A stretch of DNA of 64,000 nucleotides, taken from Stenotrophomonas maltophilia. GTDB lineage: Bacteria; Pseudomonadota; Gammaproteobacteria; Xanthomonadales; Xanthomonadaceae. The notes beneath the pieces were generated by a model, which was not told the origin of the DNA, searched no databases, and saw only the letters and a list, made by a program, of their open reading frames with translations. The position numbers were made by a program, and so were the translations under genes. Every line of letters starts with the position of its first letter. Positions within the stretch are counted from its first letter, which is position 1. This document shows positions 49,700 through 58,740 of this stretch, one piece after another. Location of the stretch: assembly GCA_009912235.1 (NCBI GenBank), contig WNDS01000004.1, positions 372,001 to 436,000 on the forward strand, given 5' to 3'.

Positions 49700-49727
49700 A
49701 AAAAGACGCACGGCCTTCCGGCCGTGC
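49700..49727 (-). terminator. hairpin after msrA
   Basis: GCACGGCC (49708-49715) and GGCCGTGC (49720-49727) form an 8-bp stem with loop TTCC. The T run lies on the minus-strand side (As at 49699-49704), so it is an efficient terminator only for leftward transcription, though the stem may also mark the end of the msr transcript. Confidence 0.55.
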
Positions 49728-49822
49728 GCTTGGGAAGTACCGCCGGGCCCGAAGGCGCCAGTGGCAGGGCCATGCTAGGCTCGTGGGCACCCTGGGTACA
49801 GACGCAGTTGAAGCCGCACACG

Positions 49823-51271
49823 ATGGATACAGATTCCACCCCAGCCGGTACTGCCCCGCGCTACCAGCGGCTGTCCGATGAGCTGGCCGACGCCATCCAC
49901 GGCGGCCGCCTGCCGGTGGGCAGCCGCCTGCCCTCGCTGCGGCAGATGGCCAGCCAGCGCGGCCCGAGCCTGAACACGGTGATTGCCGCCTACCGCCAGC
50001 TGGAGGATGCCGGCCTGGTGATTCCCCGGCCCAAGGCCGGGTTCGAAGTTGCACCGCGCCTGTCGGCGCCCGAGCGCTCGCTGCGCGATGTGCCATCGGC
50101 GCCGAACGCCCCCGGCCAACAGGCATTGATGGCACGCGTGCTGGACGCCCAGCGCCAGCCCGGCGTGGTCGACCTGGCCTTCGCCGGCCCGCGTGGCCGC
50201 CAGTTCTACCCCAGTGCACAGCTGGCCAAGCACACCCAGCTGGTGCTGCGGCATGGCGCGCGCACGCTGGAAAGCTACGCGCGCCCGAACGGCTCGCAGC
50301 GGCTGCTGGCGCAGATCGTACGGCGTGGCCCGCGCATGGGGCTGCACACCCACGCCGAACGGCTGCTGCTGACCCACGGCGGCATGGAAGCGCTGCAGCT
50401 GGCGCTGCGCGCGGTGACCGAACCGGACGACGCGGTAGGCATCGAGGCGCCCTCGTACTTCAACCTGTACCCGCTGCTGTCCAACCCGGGCCTGCGCCCG
50501 ATCGAACTGCCGACCCACCCGCAGACCGGGCTGGACGTGGACGCCCTGGAAAGCCTGCTGGACACCACCGCGCTGGCCGCACTGGTGGTGATGCCCACCG
50601 TGCACAACCCGCTGGGCTGCACCATGCCGGTGGCCGCCAAGCAGCGCCTGGCCGAACTGGTGAACGCGCGCCGGCTGCCGCTGGTGGAAGACGCGGTGTA
50701 TGCCGACCTGCAGTTCAGTGAACCGCCGGCACCGCTGCTGAAGGCCTTCGACCGCGATGGCTGGGTGATGGTCATTGCCGGGTTTTCCAAGACGCTGGCG
50801 CCGGACTACCGCATCGGCTGGCTCGATGGCGGCCGCTTCGCCGAACGCATCGCGCTGCTGAAATTCCAGTCCAGTGGCGCCGAGCCGCAGCTGCTCGGCG
50901 ATGCGGTGGCCTCCTACCTGGAATCAGGCACCTACGAGCACCACCTGCGCCGCCTGCGCCGTCTCTACCGCGACCAGGTGGCACGGCTGCGGCAGCTGGT
51001 GGCCGAGCACTTCCCGCCCGGCACCCGCGCCACCGAGCCGCAGGGCGGCTTCCTGCTGTGGCTGGAACTGCCCGGCGTGGACACCGGCGACCTGTTCGAG
51101 CGGGCGCTGGCCGAGGGCATCGTGTTCATGCCCGGCCAGGTCTATTCGCGTGGCGCGCGCTACCGCCACTGCCTGCGCCTGTCGTGCTGCCAGACACTGG
51201 ATGCGCGCTTCACCGGCGCGGTGCAGCGCGTGGGCGAACTGGCCTGCGAGCTGAGCCGCGCATCGCGGTGA
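49823..51271 (+). CDS. MocR-type GntR regulator with aminotransferase domain
   Basis: A 482-residue fusion. Residues about 10-75 are a GntR winged helix (YQRLSDELADAIHGGRLPVG, SLRQMASQRGPSLNTVIAAY). Residues about 110-480 are a fold-I aminotransferase domain (THGGMEALQLALRAVTEPDD, NPLGCTMPV) with the PLP Lys in VIAGFSKTLAPDYRIGW. Such proteins use PLP or its adducts as effectors, often for vitamin B6 or amino-acid genes. The ATG at 49823 is chosen because the upstream extension lacks domain features. Its target is not evident; REPs follow and bioD converges from the right. Confidence 0.9.
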   Translation: MDTDSTPAGTAPRYQRLSDELADAIHGGRLPVGSRLPSLRQMASQRGPSLNTVIAAYRQLEDAGLVIPRPKAGFEVAPRLSAPERSLRDVPSAPNAPGQQALMARVLDAQRQPGVVDLAFAGPRGRQFYPSAQLAKHTQLVLRHGARTLESYARPNGSQRLLAQIVRRGPRMGLHTHAERLLLTHGGMEALQLALRAVTEPDDAVGIEAPSYFNLYPLLSNPGLRPIELPTHPQTGLDVDALESLLDTTALAALVVMPTVHNPLGCTMPVAAKQRLAELVNARRLPLVEDAVYADLQFSEPPAPLLKAFDRDGWVMVIAGFSKTLAPDYRIGWLDGGRFAERIALLKFQSSGAEPQLLGDAVASYLESGTYEHHLRRLRRLYRDQVARLRQLVAEHFPPGTRATEPQGGFLLWLELPGVDTGDLFERALAEGIVFMPGQVYSRGARYRHCLRLSCCQTLDARFTGAVQRVGELACELSRASR

Positions 51272-51286
51272 TGCCGGCAGGCACCT

Positions 51287-51444
51287 CATCCACGCACGGC
51301 GTCGATCCACCACGGCCACACCACGGGTAATGCCGGCCGTTGGCCGACAACCTCACGATCTCTGCAATCGCAGGCAATGCATCCACGCATGGCGTGGATC
51401 TACAAGGGCGACACCACAGGTAGTGCCGGCCGTTGGCCGGCAAC
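51287..51444. repeat. cluster of four SMAG-type REPs, two degenerate
   Basis: An inverted, decayed copy (CATCCACGCACGGCGTCGAT, near 51287-51310). A decayed GTAATGCCGGCCGTTGGCCG copy is at 51327-51351. An inverted intact copy ending in GATCTAC is at 51380-51403. An intact GTAGTGCCGGCCGTTGGCCG copy is at 51420-51444. The two pairs repeat the same order, which suggests a duplicated dimer. They fill the gap between convergent MocR and bioD genes. Confidence 0.85.
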
Positions 51445-51468
51445 CCCAGCCACCCCGCCCTGCCTGCC

Positions 51469-52155
51469 TCAGGCCTCGCGCAGATACGCCGACAGCACCG
51501 CGCCATCCGCACCCGGCAGGTACGGCAACCGGCCCCAGCACGGCATCGCCAGGCGCTGCTGCAGCGTGGCCACGTTCTCGTCCTGGCGCTGCATGGCCGG
51601 GTCGATGTGGTTGCCGATCCAGCCCAGGCACTCCACCCCGCGTGCCTGCAGGGCCTCGGCAGTCAGCCGCGCGTGGTTCACGCAGCCCAGCCTCAGGCCC
51701 GCCACCAGCACCACCGGTAGCTGCAGCGCGCGCACCAGATCGATCTGGTCCAGCGTGGCAGATACCGGCGCCAGCCAGCCGGCCACGCCTTCCACCACCA
51801 CGACGTCGGCCTGCGCGCGCAGCCGCTGGAACGCCTGCACGATGGGGGCCAGCTCCACGCAGACCCCATCCTCGGCGGCGGCCAGCTCCGGTGCCAGCGG
51901 CTGGCGCAGCGCATACGGGTTCAGGTCGGAATAGGCCGGCACCGGCCAGCTGGCCGCCTGCAGTGCCAGCGCGTCCTCGTTGCGCAGGCCGTCAGGACTG
52001 TCGTGGCTGCCACTGGCCACCGGCTTCATGCCCACCGCGCGCAGGCCGCGGCGGCGCAGCGCATGCAGCAGCGCGGTGCTGCTGGCGGTCTTGCCGATCT
52101 CGGTATCGGTGCCGGTGACGAACAGGGCCGGCGGCAGGGCGGCGGGCAGGTGCAT
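51469..52155 (-). CDS. bioD: dethiobiotin synthetase
   Basis: Closes the ureido ring of dethiobiotin with ATP and CO2 in biotin synthesis. The 228-residue protein has the P-loop LFVTGTDTEIGKTASSTALL near residue 11, the conserved MKPVASGS and DVVVVEGVAGWLAPV, plus the nucleotide contact GNHIDPAMQ. The ATG at 52155 gives the usual family start. It is convergent with the MocR gene and divergent from msrC. No other bio genes are in the window. Confidence 0.93.
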   Translation of the reverse strand: MHLPAALPPALFVTGTDTEIGKTASSTALLHALRRRGLRAVGMKPVASGSHDSPDGLRNEDALALQAASWPVPAYSDLNPYALRQPLAPELAAAEDGVCVELAPIVQAFQRLRAQADVVVVEGVAGWLAPVSATLDQIDLVRALQLPVVLVAGLRLGCVNHARLTAEALQARGVECLGWIGNHIDPAMQRQDENVATLQQRLAMPCWGRLPYLPGADGAVLSAYLREA

Positions 52156-52221
52156 CGAACGTTCCAGAGGGGCAACAGAGCATCCATTATCGCCGGCCCG
52201 CGCGCTTGCTAGACTGCAGGC

Positions 52222-52704
52222 ATGTTCGCCAATGCCTCGCTCACCGGCACCAAGCCGGAACAATACGCCCAGCTGCTGGAACAGGCCCGAGGCCTGGTCT
52301 ACGGCGAGTCCGACCGCATCGCCAACGCGACCAACCTCTCCGCACTAGTTTACCACGCCCTGCCCGACCTGAACTGGGTGGGCTTTTACTTGTACGACGG
52401 CAAGGAACTGGTGGTCGGCCCGTTCCAGGGCCTGCCGGCCTGCGTGCGCATCCCGCTGGACAAGGGCGTGTGTGGTGCCGCCGCCAGCCAGCGCGTGACC
52501 CAGCGCATCGAGGATGTCGACGCGTTCCCCGGCCATATCGCCTGCGATTCGGCCTCGCGTTCGGAGCTGGTGGTGCCGCTTCTGCGTGGTGATGAACTGA
52601 TCGGCGTGTTCGACATCGACAGCCCGAAGGTGGGCCGCTTCGATGCCGAGGACAAGGCCGGCCTGGAGGCCATCGCCGCCATGTTCGTGGGCGCGCTGGC
52701 GTGA
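52222..52704 (+). CDS. msrC: free methionine-(R)-sulfoxide reductase (GAF domain)
   Basis: Cytoplasmic enzyme that reduces free methionine-R-sulfoxide. The 160-residue GAF-domain protein carries the three family cysteines: GLPACVRIPLDKGVCGAAAS holds the first two, ten residues apart, and DAFPGHIACDSASRSELVVP the catalytic third. The ATG at 52222 has no strong ribosome site; a TAGACT ends six bases before it, so the message may be leaderless. The stop overlaps the next gene's GTG (GTGA). With msrA and msrB close by, all three Msr classes are in 6 kb. Confidence 0.9.
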   Translation: MFANASLTGTKPEQYAQLLEQARGLVYGESDRIANATNLSALVYHALPDLNWVGFYLYDGKELVVGPFQGLPACVRIPLDKGVCGAAASQRVTQRIEDVDAFPGHIACDSASRSELVVPLLRGDELIGVFDIDSPKVGRFDAEDKAGLEAIAAMFVGALA

Positions 52705-53069
52705 GCGCGCCCAAGCTGCGCAACATCGGCCCGAAGAGCGCGGCATGGCTGCGTCAGGTGGGCCTGCGCAGCCGCGAGGACCTGGCCGCGCTCGGTGCGG
52801 TCGGGGCCTTCGTGAAGGTCAAGCGCGCCGGCTTCAAGCCGAGCCTGAACCTGCTGTACTCGCTGGAAGGCGCGCTGCTGGACTGCCACTGGCAGGAACT
52901 GAGCGAAGCACAGCGCGACGCGCTGGTGCAGGACTTCGAAGCACGCATCGCCGCACAGCCGCTGAAGGCGGCGGGCCTGGCGTCCGGCCCGGTGCATGAG
53001 CAGCGCTTCGATGCCGATGACAACAGCGAAGACGACGACAACCCCGCGCCTGACAGCAGCGACGATTGA
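52701..53069 (+). CDS. TfoX C-terminal domain protein
   Basis: A 122-residue protein with the TfoX C-terminal fold, a helix-hairpin-helix-like module: KLRNIGPKSAAWLRQVGLRS, then DLAALGAVGAFVKVKRAGF and LNLLYSLEGALLDCHWQELS. A disordered acidic tail (DDNSEDDDNPAPDSSDD) follows. It starts with a GTG that overlaps the msrC stop. Stand-alone TfoX_C proteins are common; no role in competence is shown here, and the N-terminal TfoX domain is absent. Confidence 0.85.
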   Translation: MSAPKLRNIGPKSAAWLRQVGLRSREDLAALGAVGAFVKVKRAGFKPSLNLLYSLEGALLDCHWQELSEAQRDALVQDFEARIAAQPLKAAGLASGPVHEQRFDADDNSEDDDNPAPDSSDD

Positions 53070-53093
53070 CCGCCAGCGCAGGCACGTGTTTGT

Positions 53094-53210
53094 GTAGATC
53101 CACGCCATGCGTGGATGCAGGCCGGCGATTGCTGAGATCGTGAGGTTGCCGGCCAACGGCCGGCACTACCCGGTGGTGGCGCTCTTGTAGATCCACGCCA
53201 TGCGTGGATG
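53094..53210. repeat. three SMAG-type REPs
   Basis: GTAGATCCACGCCATGCGTGGATG at 53094-53117 and again at 53187-53210 flank an inverted GTAGTGCCGGCCGTTGGCCG-type copy at 53148-53169. They fill the 159-base gap between the convergent TfoX_C and histidine-phosphatase genes. Confidence 0.9.
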
Positions 53211-53228
53211 CAGGCACCACCGCAACCT

Positions 53229-53807
53229 TCAGGGCTGCTGCAGTTCCAGCAGTTCGCCCACCAGCCCCGCTTCGCCACGCTCGATCCACACGCGCAGGCG
53301 CGTGCCGTGGTCGATGCGCAGGGCCCAGCACAGCGACAGCGGCAGCCCGCAGACCAGGGACAGCACCATGCGCAGCGGGCCGCCGTGGCTGACCACCAGC
53401 GTCGCCGGCGGTTCATCGTCGTCCAGCAGGCGGTCCAGGGCGCGCGCGATGCGGCGCTCGAAATGGCCCCAGCTTTCACCGTTCGGGGGCGGGAACGCAT
53501 GCGGATCGGCGTGGAAGGCCGCCAGCGCGTCTTCGGGCAGGTCGAACAGCGATTGCCCGTCCCAGTCGCCGAAATCCAGCTCTTCCCACTCTTCATCGGC
53601 CTCCACTTCCAGCCCGCGCGGGGTGGCCAGGGCCATGGCGGTGTGCAGGGCACGCAGCCTCGGCGAACTGATCACCCGCTCCCACGGATGGGTGTCGTAG
53701 GCATCGACCAATTCCTGCGGCAGGCGGGCCAGCTGCGGTGGATCGCAGCGGCCATCGAGGAATTCATCACGGCCGTTGCCCGCGTGGCGGACCAGGTCGA
53801 GGATCAT
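53229..53807 (-). CDS. histidine phosphatase family protein, possibly alpha-ribazole phosphatase
   Basis: A 192-residue phosphoglycerate-mutase-fold phosphatase. The catalytic His is in LDLVRHAGNGRDE (RHA instead of the usual RHG). The second conserved Arg is in VISSPRLRALHTA, the acid in WEELDFGDWDGQ, and the second His in LVVSHGGPLRMVL. It is divergent from a cobalamin riboswitch and btuB, which makes a CobC-like role in cobamide assembly attractive, but the family has many substrates. The ATG at 53807 is preferred over a long upstream extension that crosses the riboswitch region. Confidence 0.8.
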   Translation of the reverse strand: MILDLVRHAGNGRDEFLDGRCDPPQLARLPQELVDAYDTHPWERVISSPRLRALHTAMALATPRGLEVEADEEWEELDFGDWDGQSLFDLPEDALAAFHADPHAFPPPNGESWGHFERRIARALDRLLDDDEPPATLVVSHGGPLRMVLSLVCGLPLSLCWALRIDHGTRLRVWIERGEAGLVGELLELQQP

Positions 53808-53948
53808 CGCAGCGCCCTGTGCGGACGGTACGGAGAGAGCATGAAACGGGCAGACATCAGCAACGGCACCACGGCAGATCGAGCTGCATTCTAGTGGCTG
53901 GGGCGCGCCACGCCCACCGCCGGCCTGCAGGCCGCGGCGGCGATGCCG

Positions 53949-53954
53949 TAGACT
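53949..53954 (+). promoter_or_regulatory. -10 box of the btuB leader
   Basis: TAGACT about 16 bases before the first conserved riboswitch bases fits the TANNNT pattern. No clear -35 is visible. Confidence 0.35.
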
Positions 53955-53969
53955 GCCGCCACTTCCAGG

Positions 53970-54150
53970 TGACCTGCGGCATGGCCGGCAGGTTGAAACG
54001 GGAAGCCGGTGACGCCCGTTCCTGGGCCAGGCCGGCGCTGCCCCCGCAACGGTAAGCAGGTCGATTCCAGGCAGACCCCACTGTGCCACGGGCATGGGAA
54101 GACGCCTGGACGGTGGCATGTCCACCAGGCCGCGAGCCCGGAGACCGGCC
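53970..54150 (+). ncRNA. cobalamin riboswitch
   Basis: Adenosylcobalamin-sensing leader of btuB. Conserved elements appear in order: GTTGAAACGGGAAGCCGGTG from about 53992, GCGCTGCCCCCGCAACGGTAAGC near 54035-54057 (core J-region and P5/P6), CCACTG near 54078, GGGAAG near 54096 and the B12 box GCGAGCCCGGAGACCGGCC at 54132-54150. About 125 bases then separate it from the btuB start, enough for an expression platform. When cobalamin binds, btuB expression should fall. The element is intact although the gene it controls is interrupted. Confidence 0.93.
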
Positions 54151-54277
54151 CGGAAGACCAGGTTGCGATGCGGCGGGCATCGACGACGGCTGGCGCTGTG
54201 CGCGGCATCCGTGTGCCTCCGCTGCGCAACGTCCCTCCCCCTGGCCATGCGGGCGTGCATGGCATCTGGAGTTGCCG

Positions 54278-56116
54278 ATGAAGCTGCGAACTGCTGTTCT
54301 TTCCCTGGCCGTGCTGGCCGCCCTGCCTGCCGTGGCACAGGCCGACACCGCCACCGCGCTGGACCAGGTACTAGTGACCGCCACCCGCACCCCGATCGCC
54401 CTGCAGGACAGCATTGCGCCGGCGCAGGTGATCGACCGTGCCGACATCGAGACCAGCCAGGCCACTTCGCTGCAGGAACTGCTGCGCGGCCGGGCCGGCA
54501 TCAACCTGACCAACAGTGGTGGGCTGGGCAAGCAGAGTTCGCTGTTCCTGCGCGGCACCAACTCCTCGCACACCGTGGTGCTGGTGGATGGCGTGCGCAT
54601 CAACACCGCCGATTTCGGCCTGGCCATGCTGCAGGATCTGCCGCTGACGCAGATCGAGCGCGTGGAGATCGTGCGCGGCCCGCAGTCGAGCCTGTACGGT
54701 GCCGACGCGATCGGTGGCGTCATCCAGATCTTCACCCACCGCAACACCGGCACCTTCGCGCCGCACCTGCAGCTGGGCGGCGGCAGCAACGGCCTGCGCG
54801 AGGCCAGCGGCGGCATCGGCGGTGGCACCGAGCGCGGCTGATTCGGTGCGGACATCGCCTACCAGCACACCGACGGCATCAACGCCTGCCGTGGCTCGGT
54901 GTCCCCGTTTGCCGGCTGTGGTGCCGACGAACCGGACCGCGATGGCTACCGCAACCTGTCCAAGAGCCTGCGCGGCGGCTACGCGCTGAACGAGCAGTGG
55001 GCCGTGGAAGGCAGCGCGCTGCGCGCCGATGGCAGGAACCATTACGACGGCTTCTACAACTATTCGGAAACCCGCCAGCAAGTGCTGGCCGGCAAGGTGC
55101 GCTACACCCCGTCCGCGCGCCTGGCGCTGACCGCCTCGGTTGGCCGCAGCGACAACGAATCGCAGGACTACGGCCCCTTCGATGCGCGCGGCAGTGCGCA
55201 GACCCACCGCGACAGCGCCTCACTGCAGGGTGACATCGCCGTGGCCGAGGGCCAGCTGCTGAGCGCTGGCGTGGACTGGAGCAATGACAATCTGGATGGC
55301 AGCAGCGCCGGGTACCTCGTGGACAGCCGCCGCAACACCGGCGTGTTCGCGCAGTACCAAGGCCGCTTCGGCCGCCGCCAGCTGCAGGCCAGCGTGCGCA
55401 ACGACGACAACCAGCAGTTCGGCAACCACAGCACCGGCAGCCTGGGCTGGGCGATGACGCTCGACCACGGCCTGCGCGTGAATGCCAGCTACGGCAGTGC
55501 GTTCAAGGCCCCGACTTTCAGCGACCTGTACGGCCCGTGGAGCGGCGTTCCGACGCTGAAGCCGGAGAAGGCCAGGAGCGCCAATGTCGGCATCTCGCAG
55601 CAGGGCCAGGGCTGGCGCTGGGCACTGGATGCGTATGAAACGCGCATCGATGACCTGATCACCTACGATGCGGCGACCTTCATGATGCACCAGGTGGAGA
55701 AGGCGCGGATCCGTGGTGCGGAACTGACCGGTGGCACCACGCTGGCCGGCTTCGACATCAACGCGCAGTTGAGCTGGACCGACCCGCGCAACCGCACCGC
55801 CGGCAGCAGCCAGTACGACAACCTGCTGGCCCGGCGTGCCCGCCAGACCGCCCGGCTGGACGTGGACCGCCGCTTCGGAAACCTGCGCGTGGGCGTGACT
55901 GCCCAGGGCGCCGGCGAGCGGTTTGACGATGCCGCCAACCGCGTGACCGTGGCCGGCTACGGCACGCTGGACCTGCGCGCCGAATACGCGGTGACGCCGG
56001 CATGGACGCTGCTGGCGCGCGCCGCCAACGTGTTCGACCGCCGTTATGAGACCGTGGCCTGGTACAACCAGCCGGGCCGCGAATACCAGCTGAGCGTGCG
56101 TTACCAGCCGAAGTAA
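54278..56116 (+). pseudogene. btuB: TonB-dependent vitamin B12 receptor, one in-frame stop
   Basis: Outer-membrane cobalamin transporter of about 612 residues read through. It has a signal peptide (MKLRTAVLSLAVLAALPAVA), a TonB box region (LDQVLVTATRTP), a plug (LQELLRGRAGINLTNSGGLG, VERIEVVRGPQSSLYGADAIG-like, as IERVEIVRGPQ), and a barrel ending near VFDRRYETVAWYNQPGREYQ. A TGA at 54839-54841 follows GGGTERG where Trp is expected (before FGADIAYQHTDG), and the same frame continues to 56116. Only the plug and first strand would be made. The assignment is supported by the riboswitch upstream. Confidence 0.9.
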
Positions 56117-56160
56117 CCGGCGGGGCGTCCGGTGCAATGCATTCGTGCAGGCAGGGGTGG

Positions 56161-56243
56161 GTAGTGCCGGCCGTTGGCCGGCAACTGCAGCATCCACACC
56201 GCGAAGCGCCGCAGGCATTCATCCACGCATGGCGTGGATCTAC
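56161..56243. repeat. two SMAG-type REPs after btuB
   Basis: GTAGTGCCGGCCGTTGGCCG copy at 56161-56185 and an inverted GTAGATCCACGCCATGCGTG-type copy at 56220-56243, in the gap between convergent btuB and gph. Confidence 0.88.
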
Positions 56244-56304
56244 AGGATTTCATGGCCTTCGTTAGGCGTGCGTGGTTGCCAGCCAGCGGTCGCCACGACC
56301 GTTG

Positions 56305-56994
56305 TCAGCCCTGCAGGCCGGGCAACGCGCGCAGGTCGTCGATGACCGCGACGGCGGCGTTGTCGTGCAGGTCCAGGCCGCACGGGTAGCCGTAGCGCAC
56401 CAGGGCGATCGGCATGCCGGCGTCGAGCGCGGCGCGGTAATCGGTGATCGAATCGCCCGCCATCAGGCATGCCTCCACCGCCAGCCCGAAGTGCGCGGCG
56501 ATGTGGCGCAGCGGTTCGCCGCTGGGCTTGCGCTGTGGCAGTGAATCGCCACCCAGCACCAGCGCGAATGCGTCGGCAATGCCGAGGTGCTGCAGCAGCA
56601 GCGGCACCAAGGCCGCCGGCTTGTTGGTGCAGATGGCCAGCGGCACGCCACGCGCGCGCAGCTGCGCCAGCGCTTCACGCACGCCCTCGAACAGCTGCGG
56701 GCTGCGCAGCAGGCAGTCGCGGTAGTGCACCATGAACATCGGCAGCACCGCATCCATATCCACCGGCGTGCCCACCGCCTGCAGTGCCTGCTCCACCAGC
56801 CGCCGCACGCCATCGCCGATCCAGCCCAGCACGGTGCTTTCGGCCACGCGCGCCACGCCCAGCTGTTCCAGCGTGCGGTTCAGCGCTTCGGCGATATCGG
56901 CGGCGCTGTCCACCAGAGTGCCATCAAGATCGAACACCACCAGCGGGTACGGATAGGACACGGCAACAACACCAGGCAACGGGGAACCGCTCAT
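56305..56994 (-). CDS. gph: phosphoglycolate phosphatase
   Basis: HAD-family phosphatase that removes 2-phosphoglycolate arising from oxidative DNA ends. The 229-residue protein has the nucleophile motif LVVFDLDGTLVDSAADIAEA, motif II AICTNKPAALV, the Lys in QRKPSGEPL and motif IV CLMAGDSITDYRAALDAG. The ATG at 56994 overlaps the lysR stop (ATGA). Related HAD enzymes cannot be excluded, but the DGVRRLVEQAL cap region fits Gph. A second, beta-phosphoglucomutase-like HAD gene lies at 63 kb. Confidence 0.9.
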   Translation of the reverse strand: MSGSPLPGVVAVSYPYPLVVFDLDGTLVDSAADIAEALNRTLEQLGVARVAESTVLGWIGDGVRRLVEQALQAVGTPVDMDAVLPMFMVHYRDCLLRSPQLFEGVREALAQLRARGVPLAICTNKPAALVPLLLQHLGIADAFALVLGGDSLPQRKPSGEPLRHIAAHFGLAVEACLMAGDSITDYRAALDAGMPIALVRYGYPCGLDLHDNAAVAVIDDLRALPGLQG

Positions 56995-57942
56995 TGTACG
57001 CCTGCCCCTGCGGCGCCCCGGCCGTGCGGCGTGCGCGGTGGCCAGTCCAGATCTTCAAACGCAAGGCTGTCGAAGCACTCCGCCAGGTAGTCCAGGAAGC
57101 TGCGCAGCACCGCCGGTTGCTGCCGGCGCGAGGCGTACACCGCGTGGATGCCCAGCTCCTCCAGCTCGTAGTCCGCCAGCAGCTGCACCAGTTCGCCGGT
57201 ACGCAGCAGCGGCGCCACCTGGTAGGTCGGCAGCATGGCGATTCCCGCACTGGCACGCACCGCTTCCAGCAGCAGCGACGCCTCGTTGGCGCTGATGTTG
57301 CCGCCCACCGCCACCGAGATGGTGCGGCCGGCACGGAACAGCTGCCACACGCTGCGCGCCACGTAGTGGTGGGTCATGCAGTTGTGCGTGGCCAGTTCTT
57401 CCGGTGTCTGCGGTGTGCCATGCGCGGCCAGGTACTGCGGGGTGGCGCAAAGCACCGAACGGCAGGTGCCGAGCCGGCGTGCGATCAGCCCGGGGTCGAC
57501 GCGGCGCGCCACGCGCACGGCCAGGTCCACGCGTTCCTCCACCAGGTTCACCAGCCGGTCCACCAGCAGCAGTTCGATGCGCGCGGCCGGATGGCGCTGC
57601 ACGTAGCCGGCGACCGCGCGCCAGGTGGCTCTGCCCGAACGAGACGCTGGCGGTGATGCGCAGCGTGCCGTGGGGCTCGGGGTCGTCGCTGGCCAGTTCG
57701 CCTTGCAGCTCCGCACCGATGTCCAGCATCTGCCGGAAGCGCTGCAGCGCGGCCTCGCCGGCGCTGGTCAGGCTGGTACGCCGCGTGGTCCGGTGCAGCA
57801 GGCGCACGCCCAGCCACTGCTCCACCTCGGCCAGGTAGCGGGTGACCATCGGGCGCGACATCTCCAGGGCCTCGGCGGCCGCGGTCAGGCTGCCGCGCTC
57901 GGCCACGCTGACAAACACGGTCATGGCGGTGAAGCGGTCCAT
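56991..57942 (-). pseudogene. LysR-family regulator with frameshift
   Basis: Transcription factor of about 317 residues when joined. The N-terminal winged helix is MDRFTAMTVFVSVAERGSLT, AAEALEMSRPMVTRYLAEVE. The frame breaks near 57615-57625, where FGQSHLAR should run into AVAGYVQRHPAARIELLLVD; the CGCGCG run appears two bases short, or one too long. The effector domain then continues intact in another frame (VAVGGNISANEASLLLEAVR) to 56991. Only a DNA-binding fragment with unrelated tail would be made. It is divergent from the NmrA-like gene, its likely target. Confidence 0.85.
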
Positions 57943-58048
57943 ATGCTCGGTTCCTGCAACAAACATGACCGTTATACGCTGTTTTCGGACAGCTGGACGC
58001 GCCTACAGTGGCCTCGTTCCCCCTCCCTTCCCCCTTGGAGTTCCTGTC

Positions 58049-58687
58049 ATGAAGATCGCCCTCGCCGGTGCCATCGGCAACATCGGCCGCCAGATCGCCC
58101 GCCATGCGCTGGCCCGCGGCCACCAGGTCACCGCCATCGTGCGCAGCGAGAAGGACCTGCCGGCCGAACTGGCCGGTGCCCAGCTGGCCATTGCCGCACT
58201 GGACGATACCGATGCGCTGGCTGCGGTGATTGCCGGCCACGACGTGCTGGCCAGCGCCTACGGCCCGCGCCCGGGCGACGATATCGCCCGCGTGGCCGAA
58301 GTGGCCGAACACCTGGTGGCCGCAGCCCGCTGCGCCGGTGTGCCGCGCGTGGTGGTGGTCGGCGGTGCCGGCAGCCTGGAAGTGGCCCCCGGCGTGCAGC
58401 TGGTGGACACGCCGGACTTCCCCGCGGCCTACAAGCCCTACGCACTGGCCCACCGCGAGGCCCTCAAGCGCCTGCAGGCCGTGGCCGATCTGGACTGGAC
58501 CTTCTTCTCGCCGGTGGCGGAAATCGGCCCGGGCGAGGAACGCGGCCAATACCGCGTGCAGGCCAAGGCCTTCCTGGCCGATGCCAGCGGCCACAGCCGC
58601 ATCAGCCACGCCGACTACGGCGCGGCCTTCGTGGCCGAACTGGAAGCCCGCCAGTACCCGAAGCAGATCATCACGGCGGCCTACTGA
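58049..58687 (+). CDS. NAD(P)H-binding reductase, NmrA/YwnB-like
   Basis: A 212-residue Rossmann protein of the atypical short-chain dehydrogenase group (PF13460). It opens MKIALAGAIGNIGRQIARHA with the GxxGxxG dinucleotide loop, then RVVVVGGAGSLEVAPGVQLV and a C-terminal helix. There is no full Tyr-x3-Lys; YKPYALAHREAL holds the nearest Tyr. The substrate is unknown. Its start lies 107 bases from the divergent lysR, and the metallo-beta-lactamase-fold gene follows after 53 bases on the same strand, so the two are probably one LysR-controlled unit. Confidence 0.85.
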   Translation: MKIALAGAIGNIGRQIARHALARGHQVTAIVRSEKDLPAELAGAQLAIAALDDTDALAAVIAGHDVLASAYGPRPGDDIARVAEVAEHLVAAARCAGVPRVVVVGGAGSLEVAPGVQLVDTPDFPAAYKPYALAHREALKRLQAVADLDWTFFSPVAEIGPGEERGQYRVQAKAFLADASGHSRISHADYGAAFVAELEARQYPKQIITAAY

Positions 58688-58740
58688 CCCCCGCAGGGGC
58701 CGGCGCGTGTGCCGGCCCCCTGCTGCCCAAGGAGATTCCC

